From Actinomycetota bacterium (GTDB lineage Bacteria; Actinomycetota; Aquicultoria; Aquicultorales; Aquicultoraceae): a stretch of DNA of 64,000 bases. The notes under the pieces were generated by a model. That model was not told where the DNA came from. It worked only from the letters and a program-made list of their open reading frames with translations, and did not search any database. The stretch lies in NCBI GenBank assembly GCA_018333515.1, contig JAGXSZ010000007.1:1-64000 (forward strand), read 5' to 3'. Below, piece after piece: positions 56,195 through 63,949 of the stretch; position 1 is the first letter of the stretch; every line of letters begins with the position of its first letter. A program made the translations under genes and the position numbers.

Positions 56195-56815
56195 CTACGG
56201 CAAGCCGCGAGTGAGCAGCTCGTCGTAGTGGTCGTCGAAGTTAAGCGTTGGCGGTGCGTCGACATGACCGTCACTACCAGCCGTTTGACCTGAATTCCAG
56301 ATGTTTGGATTATGGCAATCCAAACAAACGCTGTCCAGGTCGTGTGCTGTATAGGTCGTCGTTCCATCGAACCTACCTTCACCGACGCCAACCCAGGTGT
56401 TGTTGTCAAAGTTCAGACCGAAGAGGTCGTCTTTGAGCATTTTCCAGCCGAGTGTGCGGTGCGGCCAGCTGAAGCCGTCGTCGGCGCAGAGCGCGGCGAC
56501 CATCGCCGCAGTGAACGCCGTATTCGTGGTTCTCCAGTCGCTAGTCCACTCGGTCTTGCGGGATTTCTTGAAGTAACCGATTGTGGTTGAGTCAGCCGCC
56601 CCTCTGCTCTGGGCAAAAAGGTTTGCGTGGCCTGCACTGGTCTGTGCCTGCGTAAACAGCGACTTGTTCGTGCTGTTGTCCGCCGCTATTGCCGCAGACG
56701 TTGTAACAGCGCCGGTGCTGCTCGTGTTATGACACGTTGCGCACCTGCTTGAGCCCTTGTGGCAGTTACGGCAGTGCGGGCCGAAATTCTGTTCATCCTC
56801 CGGATTGAACACCAT
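56195..56815 (-). CDS. Three-haem c-type cytochrome module lacking a signal peptide (locus 1)
   Basis: 206 residues with CRNCH, CATCH and CLDCH haem-binding motifs. It begins MVFNPEDEQNFGPH with no export signal, although c-type haem is attached outside the membrane. It lies in the same frame as the upstream four-haem gene, separated only by UGA and three codons. It may thus be the C-terminal part of one seven-haem protein. Alternatively it is made by re-initiation at the ATG (GAGGT lies just upstream). The end DELLTRGLP is shared with the locus 2 paralogue. Confidence 0.75.
   Translation of the reverse strand: MVFNPEDEQNFGPHCRNCHKGSSRCATCHNTSSTGAVTTSAAIAADNSTNKSLFTQAQTSAGHANLFAQSRGAADSTTIGYFKKSRKTEWTSDWRTTNTAFTAAMVAALCADDGFSWPHRTLGWKMLKDDLFGLNFDNNTWVGVGEGRFDGTTTYTAHDLDSVCLDCHNPNIWNSGQTAGSDGHVDAPPTLNFDDHYDELLTRGLP
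56791..56810 (-). other. Hairpin 14 nt downstream of the in-frame UGA (locus 1), SECIS-like
   Basis: On the minus-strand mRNA, GUUCA/UCC pairs with GGA/UGAAC around a GGA loop with one bulged A. The loop starts 24 nt after the UGA. This shape resembles bacterial selenocysteine insertion elements, but it also encodes conserved residues (FNPEDE), so it may be coincidental. Confidence 0.35.
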
Positions 56816-56824
56816 AGACCGACC

Positions 56825-58399
56825 TCAGTGCCTTGGCTGCACATCGTGGCCGTATGCCAGGTCGTAATCGGCCTTCGAAGGCGTATCGGTTCCGCTCCGT
56901 AACGCTCGATCCTCACTGAAGAGCGGCGCCCGGATGGTGTGCTTGCCCGCGTTACCGTCGTGACAATCGGTGCAGAAGTCGCTTACGCTCCAGACGTTAC
57001 ACGGAGCACCCACGTCCGCCTGCGAGCTTGTACTGTCATAGTTTTCTATGAACTTGTCCACCGGTGCTACCGTGCCCGAGTTTTCCCAGACTCTTAGCGC
57101 CTCTGAACGGCGCACATTGAAACCGAGGAAGCCCGCGGGCTTGCCGTTACTCAAGCCGTAGTTTGTCGTTACACCCAGAGTGTTAGACCTCTTCCACAGG
57201 GTTCTGGCGTTACCCATAGGAGAGTCCCAGTCGATCGGGATCTTGTTGACCGGATACGACGTCGTGTTGTCGAACTCGTAGAGATTAGCCGTGATATAGT
57301 CCGGAATCTCTTGACCAGCCGTAATTGTCGCAACACGCTCCGCTCCCAAGATTGGCAAGCCGAGTGAGTCGAAAGCGATATTCGCCATCGCTGTGCCGCC
57401 GAGCGTCAAGATGCCGCTGCCTACGTTGGGTGTAGTCGTCGAGGCGATCTCACGGTCAGGGTTCTTGATCAGAAGCCAGGAGCCTGAGAGCCAGAACGGT
57501 TTGTTGGTGCGCTGCGGGTTGTTAATTTTCTTCAGCGCGTTAATCCAGTCGTCACCACCGGAGTTTACGATACCGTAAACTTTGCCGTTCAGGACTTGAT
57601 TGCTCTGCGGCGTCACCGCGCTGTCTACTACAGCGCGTATGCCGACCGCATCTCCGGCGTTGTTGAAGCCGAGCATGCGCGCCGGGTTGGCGTGCGGGCT
57701 GTGGCAGTCGAAGCAGGAGAAACCGCCCTGCCAGTAGTTAGGCGTAAACGCGGGGTAGGTGTCGTCCGGCGCTTTCCACTTGCCGGTGCTTATGCCGAAG
57801 CCCATGGTGTGGCCGACGTTGTACTCGGTGGTAAAGGCGTCGTCGTTGTCCATCTGGATGTTGTATCCGCTTCCCGCGCCGGTGCCGTGGCACCAATCGC
57901 ACGCCTCGAACCTGGTGTCCGAGCGGAGCAACTTGAACTTGCCCGCCGCGCGGTGGACCGCGTGGCACTCACGACACCGGTGGGTGGACGTGAGGTAGCC
58001 GCCGTGCGGGCCTGATGCAAACACGACGTTGCTGGGGTCGGTAGCCCCTGTTACGGCTAGACCGGTTGCTTGGTCAAACTGCGCGCCGCCCGCAACGTAG
58101 TCCTGGGCGTCGTTGTAGTTGTAGCCGTCAACGCCGGCCGTATACGGGCTGTTCCAGGTGCCGTACCTGTGGGTGCTTGACGCGTAAATACTCGTTGGAG
58201 TCGAGCCCGCATAGACGCCGGAGACGGTGGCTGCGCCTTCTTCCCAGTAGCGATAATCTTTTGCCGCCCCGCTATGACCCGTAGGCGTATACGAGGTAGG
58301 TGGGATTACGGTCGTCCCATCTCCCGCCGCCGCAAACGCCGCGCTGCTCGCTGTAAGGACGAGACTGGTAGTCATAAGAACTACAAATCTTTTCCTCAT
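56825..58399 (-). CDS. Four-haem c-type cytochrome with signal peptide (locus 1)
   Basis: 524 residues from the ATG at 58399, chosen because AAAGGAGGTGATAGAG precedes it; the open frame extends 156 bp further upstream without a ribosome site. The signal peptide is MRKRFVVLMTTSLVLTASS, cleaved near AFA-AAG. Haem motifs are CRECH, CDWCH, CFDCH and CTDCH. Between them are long segments without haem, unlike compact small cytochromes. Probably extracellular or cell-envelope electron transfer. It ends at UGA after GHDVQPRH, followed in frame by a three-haem module. Confidence 0.88.
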   Translation of the reverse strand: MRKRFVVLMTTSLVLTASSAAFAAAGDGTTVIPPTSYTPTGHSGAAKDYRYWEEGAATVSGVYAGSTPTSIYASSTHRYGTWNSPYTAGVDGYNYNDAQDYVAGGAQFDQATGLAVTGATDPSNVVFASGPHGGYLTSTHRCRECHAVHRAAGKFKLLRSDTRFEACDWCHGTGAGSGYNIQMDNDDAFTTEYNVGHTMGFGISTGKWKAPDDTYPAFTPNYWQGGFSCFDCHSPHANPARMLGFNNAGDAVGIRAVVDSAVTPQSNQVLNGKVYGIVNSGGDDWINALKKINNPQRTNKPFWLSGSWLLIKNPDREIASTTTPNVGSGILTLGGTAMANIAFDSLGLPILGAERVATITAGQEIPDYITANLYEFDNTTSYPVNKIPIDWDSPMGNARTLWKRSNTLGVTTNYGLSNGKPAGFLGFNVRRSEALRVWENSGTVAPVDKFIENYDSTSSQADVGAPCNVWSVSDFCTDCHDGNAGKHTIRAPLFSEDRALRSGTDTPSKADYDLAYGHDVQPRH

Positions 58400-59203
58400 C
58401 TCTATCACCTCCTTTCCTTGCGGGATTTTATAAGAATGCCCGAACAAGGGCGTAGGGGAATGGCGAGAAAAGGTCTCGTTCTCAAAATTGAACAAGTTAT
58501 AGACAGTCCTTGGTCTTCGATACAGGTCGTCGGCCATATATCTCCTGAAAAACAATAAAGCGACTAACCGATTATGCGATTAGTTCGATCCTTGCCGTGA
58601 CGAATACTACAATTCTTGTAAAAGGCTTCACATAATTGCCGGCCACTTACATGTAAAACCAAGGAAGAAATGCGGCTTGACCGCAAGCGTTCTTCCCTGT
58701 GCCTGCTCGAACCCGGCGCTATATCATGGCGCCGACCCGGCATGCACAAGGCCACATACTAGAGGAAGCATTATTGAGTTGACTTTGGGCGGTAGATGCT
58801 TAAACAGCAAGCAATCGTCGTAATTATATGGGGAGCGTGAATAATAGTCAAGCACTCTTTGCGCGATAGATTACTATAAAATGCTCCGCTGACCAGCGAT
58901 TATCTGCAGCTCGTGGTCCATACAGCCAATGATACGATGTCTCAATGGCTGTATGCAGCGATGGTGCGCCGGGCCAAGTCCAGCCGAGCTTTCGCGGAAA
59001 TACTTATGAGATTGCGTCTCACAGCAAGATATTTTAGAAGACCGGAGTAATTTTCGATATTATGGATGGGCCTGCTAAACCAGCTCTTTTTGTTGTTGAT
59101 GTCTTTGGCGCCTGGTATAATTATTTAGGGGTTCCCGTGCCCTTTTAGGAGGGCTTGTTCGCCAATAGGGGCTTGCGAACCCGGTAAGCTTGGAGGTGTT
59201 GTT
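58400..59203. other. Intergenic region between divergent cytochrome and spermidine-synthase genes
   Basis: Holds no credible gene. An inverted repeat with 14-base arms and one mismatch (CATACAGCCA at 58919 on, and TGGCTGTATG ending 58955) may be an operator or terminator. GGCGCC-type inverted repeats occur near 58720-58735. Promoters were not clear. Confidence 0.5.
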
Positions 59204-60919
59204 TTGACGGCCAGTAAAGCGAAGGCCAATATGCGTAAAAGCGAGAGAGGCGATGGTACCGGAGGGATGGGCGGCGGAAACCTAGCCGCAAAGCGAAAGC
59301 TGGCCCTGGTCGCTTTCGCGTTTTCCGGGATGGCGGCTCTCATCTATGAGGTATTATGGTCGCGGGAGTTGTCGCTTATCTTCGGCTCGACTGTCTACGC
59401 GGTATCGATGATGCTCGCCTCATTTATGTCCGGTTTGTCGCTCGGAGCCATTATCGGCGGCAGGTTGGCGGATAAGAGCAAGAATCTCTTCGCTATGTTC
59501 GGCCTGCTGGAAATCGGTATCGCGGTCTTCGGCCTGCTTACCATCCCGCTCGTGCAGGCGTTGCCGACCCTGTATTTCTATGTCTACGACACCCTGCGCC
59601 CCAGTTTTTTCGTATTCTTCATAATCCAGCTGCTTCTTTCATATATTATCATGCTTATCCCGACGACCTTTATGGGAGCGACCTTTCCGGTCGTCGCGAA
59701 GATCAACACGGTCTCACTCGAGGAACTTGGGAATGATGTCGGTGACGCGTATTCGGTCAACACTATCGGCTCTATATTCGGGTCGCTCGGCGCGGGGTTT
59801 CTGCTCATCCCGCTCATCGGCGTAAAAGCGACGACGTTCGTAGCAGCGGGCCTAAACCTCGGCGTGGCTTTACTCATGATCATCACCGCAAGGTCGACCG
59901 AGGGCAAGCGGTGGTTTTCTATGGGGGTGATGGCGCTGGTTCTCGCCGCCCTCTTCGGGCTTTTTACCCAGCAAGCCACCTACGCGCATAATTTTTATCG
60001 TATCGGTGATTTTAAATCATACGATGAGTATCGCACCTTCAGAGACGGCTTGCGTCCGCTGTTTTTTGCGGACGACGTCCACGGGCGCATCGCTGTGCTC
60101 GAAGAGCCAAACGGCAACCGCTTTCTCCAGAATTCAGGGAAAATAGAAGGGGCAAACAGTGACTTCGACAAGCAGACGACCTCGCTGCTGGCGCTACTGC
60201 CTATCGCCAGCGCTGAGAACCCCAAGTCTATACTGATAATAGGGCTGGGCACCGGGTTTACATCGCTCGCCGCCCTTAAGACCCCTCTGGAGCGCGTCGA
60301 CACCGTAGAGATTAACGAATCGGTCCTGCAGGCGTCGAAGCTTTTTGTGGGTAATGAGATAGAGTCCGACGCGCGCGCGACCATATATACAAACGACGCG
60401 CGCAACTTTCTATACACCACCGGTAAGAAGTATGACGTGATAACCTCGGAGCCGAGCTACCCGCTCTCGACGCATGTCTCACACCTTTTCACCAAGGAGT
60501 TTTACGAACTCGTCGAGAAGCACCTCAATGAGGGCGGGGCATACTGCCAGTGGATACCGAGGTATATGCTCAAAGACGAAGACACCCTGATGATGCTCAA
60601 GACATTTCAGATGGTCTTTCCTCAAACATATGCCTGGGGCTCGAACATAGGCGAGAATGAGGCGGTCGATGTTATGCTTATAGGCCTGAAAGGAGAGCGT
60701 ACGCTCGATCCGGAGGCGGTCGATAAAGCGGTTCGCGGCGGCATGGAGGGCGCGGAAGGATTCGAGTTTGCGTTTTTCGGGGACCCCGCGCAGATTGCCG
60801 AGACCGTCAAAGCGACATCGATTCCCATTAACATCGACGACCGGCCGCTCCTGGAGTTTAGGACCCCGCGCAACCAGGTGGAGTTCTTTGCCAATAAGGA
60901 GAGGAGCGCGTTTAGGTAG
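59204..60919 (+). CDS. Membrane-fused spermidine synthase-like protein
   Basis: 571 residues starting at TTG 59204 behind TTGGAGGTG. About six to seven membrane helices (residues 30-245, MFS-like, with LIYEVLWSRELSLIFGSTVYA) precede a Rossmann methyltransferase-fold domain: ILIIGLGTGFTSLAAL, VDTVEINESVL, DARNFLYTTGKKYDVITSEPSYP. This fused SpeE-like architecture is common in anaerobes. Polyamine synthesis is not proven, since the DxxSxD-type active site reads TSEPSYP here. Located between the two cytochrome loci. Confidence 0.85.
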   Translation: MTASKAKANMRKSERGDGTGGMGGGNLAAKRKLALVAFAFSGMAALIYEVLWSRELSLIFGSTVYAVSMMLASFMSGLSLGAIIGGRLADKSKNLFAMFGLLEIGIAVFGLLTIPLVQALPTLYFYVYDTLRPSFFVFFIIQLLLSYIIMLIPTTFMGATFPVVAKINTVSLEELGNDVGDAYSVNTIGSIFGSLGAGFLLIPLIGVKATTFVAAGLNLGVALLMIITARSTEGKRWFSMGVMALVLAALFGLFTQQATYAHNFYRIGDFKSYDEYRTFRDGLRPLFFADDVHGRIAVLEEPNGNRFLQNSGKIEGANSDFDKQTTSLLALLPIASAENPKSILIIGLGTGFTSLAALKTPLERVDTVEINESVLQASKLFVGNEIESDARATIYTNDARNFLYTTGKKYDVITSEPSYPLSTHVSHLFTKEFYELVEKHLNEGGAYCQWIPRYMLKDEDTLMMLKTFQMVFPQTYAWGSNIGENEAVDVMLIGLKGERTLDPEAVDKAVRGGMEGAEGFEFAFFGDPAQIAETVKATSIPINIDDRPLLEFRTPRNQVEFFANKERSAFR

Positions 60920-60991
60920 AAGAGAGTTCTTCGCCAACAAGGAGAGAAAGGCTCTTGAGTAATCGAGTGGACTGCTAAGACAGGGAAATAG

Positions 60992-61019
60992 AAGAGGCCC
61001 GTCGAAAGACGGGCCTCTT
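60992..61019. terminator. Bidirectional terminator between spermidine-synthase gene and cytochrome locus 2
   Basis: AAGAGGCCCGTC-GAAA-GACGGGCCTCTT, a perfect 12-bp stem with a GAAA tetraloop, between convergent genes. Confidence 0.9.
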
Positions 61020-61118
61020 GGTGTGTTGTTATTAAGTTGAGAGCATCCTTTGCGGGCCTTTGCGGCGATTCTTGTGAGAAAATGCAAGCCATACGTTGTG
61101 AGTGATATTAGACGATTC

Positions 61119-61829
61119 TTACGGCAAGCCTCTCAGCATGACGTCGTCGTCCATATCGTCGTTCGGGTCAGCCAGATTGTCAACGTGATCAGACGCACTC
61201 GTCGCGTTCCAGATCGTCGGGTTGTGGCAATCCAAGCAGACGCTGTCGAGGTCGTGGGTCTTGGCGTTGTAGCCGCCGAACGTCCTGGTCTCGCCGACGC
61301 CTATGACTTTCGACGTACCATCGGTCAAACCGATTACGTCGATACCAAAGAGGTCGTCTTTGAGCATCTTCCAACCGAGCGTGCGGTGCGGCCAGCTAAG
61401 ACCATCGTCGGAACAGCTTACGTTGAGTTTGTTCGGGTCGGTTCTCCACCCGCTATTAGCGCCCCAACTGGTCGACCTGCTCTGCTTGATGATACCCGTT
61501 TGCAGGTACGCATCGCTGATTGCTTGCGAGATCTGGTTAGCCTGGCCATCGCTTGTTTTCGTCAGGTTGTACAATGTGTACGCCTTAGAGTCCGCGTGGT
61601 TCGGGTCGCCCATAAGGATCCTGAAGAACTGCGTGATGTCCGAGCGCCACATGCCGGTTTTGTAATCGACGTTCGACGCGGCGAGGTCTTCCTGCTGTTC
61701 GCGCGTGAGCGAGAGCGACGGATTTACGCCATCGTTGGCGTTATGGCATCCACCGCAGCCGCTTGAGCCTCTGTGGCAGTTACGGCACCTTGGTCCACCT
61801 AGTTGTTCATCCTCCGGATTGAACTGCAT
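61119..61829 (-). CDS. Three-haem c-type cytochrome module lacking a signal peptide (locus 2)
   Basis: 236 residues with CRNCH, CGGCH and CLDCH. It begins MQFNPEDEQLGGPR and ends DDVMLRGLP, matching the locus 1 module throughout (DGLSWPHRTLGWKMLKDDLFG). There is no export signal. It sits in frame with the upstream four-haem gene, separated by UGA and three codons. The stretch before the ATG (AGCCGCCGC) has no Shine-Dalgarno, which makes independent initiation less likely than in locus 1. Confidence 0.75.
   Translation of the reverse strand: MQFNPEDEQLGGPRCRNCHRGSSGCGGCHNANDGVNPSLSLTREQQEDLAASNVDYKTGMWRSDITQFFRILMGDPNHADSKAYTLYNLTKTSDGQANQISQAISDAYLQTGIIKQSRSTSWGANSGWRTDPNKLNVSCSDDGLSWPHRTLGWKMLKDDLFGIDVIGLTDGTSKVIGVGETRTFGGYNAKTHDLDSVCLDCHNPTIWNATSASDHVDNLADPNDDMDDDVMLRGLP
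61805..61824 (-). other. Hairpin 14 nt downstream of the in-frame UGA (locus 2), SECIS-like
   Basis: Same 20-nt sequence and spacing as at 56791-56810. The conservation could reflect protein constraint or recent gene conversion rather than RNA function. Confidence 0.35.
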
Positions 61830-61838
61830 GCGGCGGCT

Positions 61839-63335
61839 TCAGTGCCTGACGTTGACATCGTGGCCGTAGGCCAGGTCGTAGTTGCCTCTCCAATTATTTT
61901 CGACGGCGCCTTGACCCCTCAGCGCGCGATCCTCACTGAAGAGCGGGGCCTTCGCGGTGTGGAAGCCCGCGTTACCGTCGTGGCAGTCGGTGCAGAACTC
62001 ATCGAGAATGAGTGACCTGCAGAACGGGTTCCTCGCGTCGTAGCCGTAGTCGGTGTTCGGCGCCGGCATGTCTGGTGCGCCACCCCGGAAGTCCTCGTCC
62101 CACAAGCTTGCGCTACCGATTGGGTTGTTCCAGTCGGTCGGCACCTTGTTGACCGGATACGGTGTGCTCGTATCGAACTCTAAGAGCTTGGCGCTGACCG
62201 CATCAGGGATTTCCTGGCCGGCAGTAATCGTGATATCGGGATCTCTAACAAAGCTACCGCCTTTGACAAAGTCTGCCGTATTCACTTTGCTCGGGTCTAC
62301 GTTCGGCACCCAGCTCTCGATACCGCTCGTCACCGTGGTGTTAATTGTCGCTATCTCGCGGTCGGGGTTCTTGATAAGAAGCCAGCTGCCTGCGAGATAG
62401 TACGGTTTTGCCTTCGGAAGCGGCATACCGAGCGCCGGTACGAAGTAGCCCATGTTTTGGAGCGTGGTGGTGTTTTCTCCAGAAAAGCCCTTTCCGCCCT
62501 TGGTAAACATGTCGTGGCCGGGGTTGCCGATGTTGTATACCATACCGGTCGTCGTATCAACGATTGATGGAATCGGCACGCCCTTTGCGTCATAGCCCAT
62601 GAGGCGCGCCGGGTTGGCGTGCGGGCTGTGGCAGTCGAAGCAGGAGAAACCGCCCTGCCAGAAGTTAGGCGTAAATGCCGGGTAGGTATCATCCGGCGCT
62701 TTCCACTTGCCGCCCGAGATGCCGAAGCCCATGGTGTGGCCGACGTTGTACTCGGTGGTGTAAGCGTCGTCGTTGTCCATCTGGATGTTGAAACCGCTTC
62801 CCGCGCCGGTGCCGTGGCACCAATCGCACGCCTCGAACCTGGTGTCCGAGCGGAGCAACTTGAACTTGCCCGCCGCGCGGTGGACCGCGTGGCACTCACG
62901 ACACCGGTGGGTGGACGTGAGGTAGCCGCCGTGCGGGCCTGACTCGAAGCGCATATTAGGCATGGTCATCGTACCAAAATTGTACACTTCGTACCCAGGG
63001 CCATATATCGGGTACTGAACATTATATGTGCCTCCCGAGCCCACCTGGGTTCCGTCTTTGGTGTAGTCCTGGGCGTCGTTGTAGTTATAGCCGTCAACGC
63101 CGGTCGTATACGGGCTGTTCCAGGTACCCCGTAGGTGGGTGCTGCTGCCGTAGCCCGTGAAGACCTTGCCGGTCGTCACACCCTGCTCGCGCTCGTTCCA
63201 GTCCTTATAGCCGAGACTATACTCGTTAGCGACGATATTGCCCGGAGCGCCTGCGGGCTCCTGTTTCGCGAGCGCCATGCCGCCCATCGCGAACAACAAC
63301 GCCAAAGCCATCATTACAACCAATGCTTTTTTCAT
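61839..63335 (-). CDS. Four-haem c-type cytochrome with signal peptide (locus 2)
   Basis: 498 residues from the ATG at 63335 behind AAAAAGGAGGTG. The signal peptide starts MKKALVVMMALALLFAMGG and is cleaved near ALA-KQE. A second in-frame ATG with its own AAAGGAGGTG lies at 63383 and would add 16 residues. Haem motifs CRECH, CDWCH, CFDCH and CTDCH match locus 1. The ORF ends in UGA after GHDVNVRH, followed in frame by a three-haem module. Likely envelope electron carrier. Confidence 0.88.
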   Translation of the reverse strand: MKKALVVMMALALLFAMGGMALAKQEPAGAPGNIVANEYSLGYKDWNEREQGVTTGKVFTGYGSSTHLRGTWNSPYTTGVDGYNYNDAQDYTKDGTQVGSGGTYNVQYPIYGPGYEVYNFGTMTMPNMRFESGPHGGYLTSTHRCRECHAVHRAAGKFKLLRSDTRFEACDWCHGTGAGSGFNIQMDNDDAYTTEYNVGHTMGFGISGGKWKAPDDTYPAFTPNFWQGGFSCFDCHSPHANPARLMGYDAKGVPIPSIVDTTTGMVYNIGNPGHDMFTKGGKGFSGENTTTLQNMGYFVPALGMPLPKAKPYYLAGSWLLIKNPDREIATINTTVTSGIESWVPNVDPSKVNTADFVKGGSFVRDPDITITAGQEIPDAVSAKLLEFDTSTPYPVNKVPTDWNNPIGSASLWDEDFRGGAPDMPAPNTDYGYDARNPFCRSLILDEFCTDCHDGNAGFHTAKAPLFSEDRALRGQGAVENNWRGNYDLAYGHDVNVRH

Positions 63336-63449
63336 ACTTTTCACCTCCTTTTTCGTTGAGATCGATTTAGTAACATCTTTCATAATTATTTCACCTCCTT
63401 TCGATAAGCGGTAAAGCCATAAATTAGCGGCAGCCCGGTTTTCCAAATG

Positions 63450-63465
63450 AACCCCCTAGGGGTAT
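63450..63465. promoter_or_regulatory. CsoR/CstR-like palindrome upstream of cytochrome locus 2
   Basis: AACCCCCTAGGGGTAT, close to the 43147-43162 site. It lies 115 bp upstream of the preferred start, so it may overlap a promoter I could not define. Confidence 0.5.
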
Positions 63466-63897
63466 GCCCCCGACGAAAAATTTTTCCACGGGGACATTGG
63501 GAGATATATGCCGCCCCGCGGCCCGGTCCACCTCATATATTTAATCTAAAAGATCGCCCAACAATCGCAAAGTGCTTGCGTTCGTCAACAAACTTGTTTT
63601 TAAAGGTACTGCTACGGGTAGGGGTATAAATCACTCGAAAAAAAATATAGTCTGATTCGATGTAGTCTTCGATGAGTGCTGCTTAGTCGGCTCCCGCCCG
63701 GTGGCCCCTTGCGATTTTTTGCTGTCAAACAGCGGTACTTGCCCCACGGTCTTTCTTGTCCTCGTCCCGCACACGAAGGAACGGTGTGAGATTGTCCAGG
63801 CGTTCACAAGCTTAGAATAGCGAATAATAAGTAAGCTGTCAAGCGTTTCACGTAAATACGTTGATGCGGGTTAGTCGTCTAAAACACGAGTGGAAAT

Positions 63898-63928
63898 AGA
63901 AAAGGCAAGCCCAAGGCCTGCCTTTTCT
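63898..63928 (-). terminator. Terminator for the partial gene at the window end
   Basis: AGAAAAGGCA and TGCCTTTTCT are perfect 10-bp complements. On the minus strand the stem ends in T4, placed 21 bp after the stop of the partial CDS. Confidence 0.75.
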
Positions 63929-63949
63929 AAAAACTCTTGTTATAGGGCT

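Larger units (their letters stand above)
63336..63949. other. Long leader/intergenic region upstream of cytochrome locus 2
   Basis: No gene supported. It contains the palindromic operator at 63450-63465, an AT-rich stretch at 63590-63650 with another ATACCCC half-site (minus strand, near 63620), and a terminator at 63898-63928. No recognised riboswitch class was identified. Confidence 0.5.

Noticed and set aside
58564-58755. 63-codon minus-strand ORF upstream of cytochrome locus 1
   Set aside because: Arg/Ser-rich random-looking translation, no ribosome site, lies in a repeat-bearing intergenic region.
56195-63335. Reassignment of UGA to tryptophan in this genome
   Set aside because: Clear core genes, such as dnaN and rpmH neighbours, end normally, and dnaN terminates at UGA without a plausible extension; recoding would have to be site-specific.
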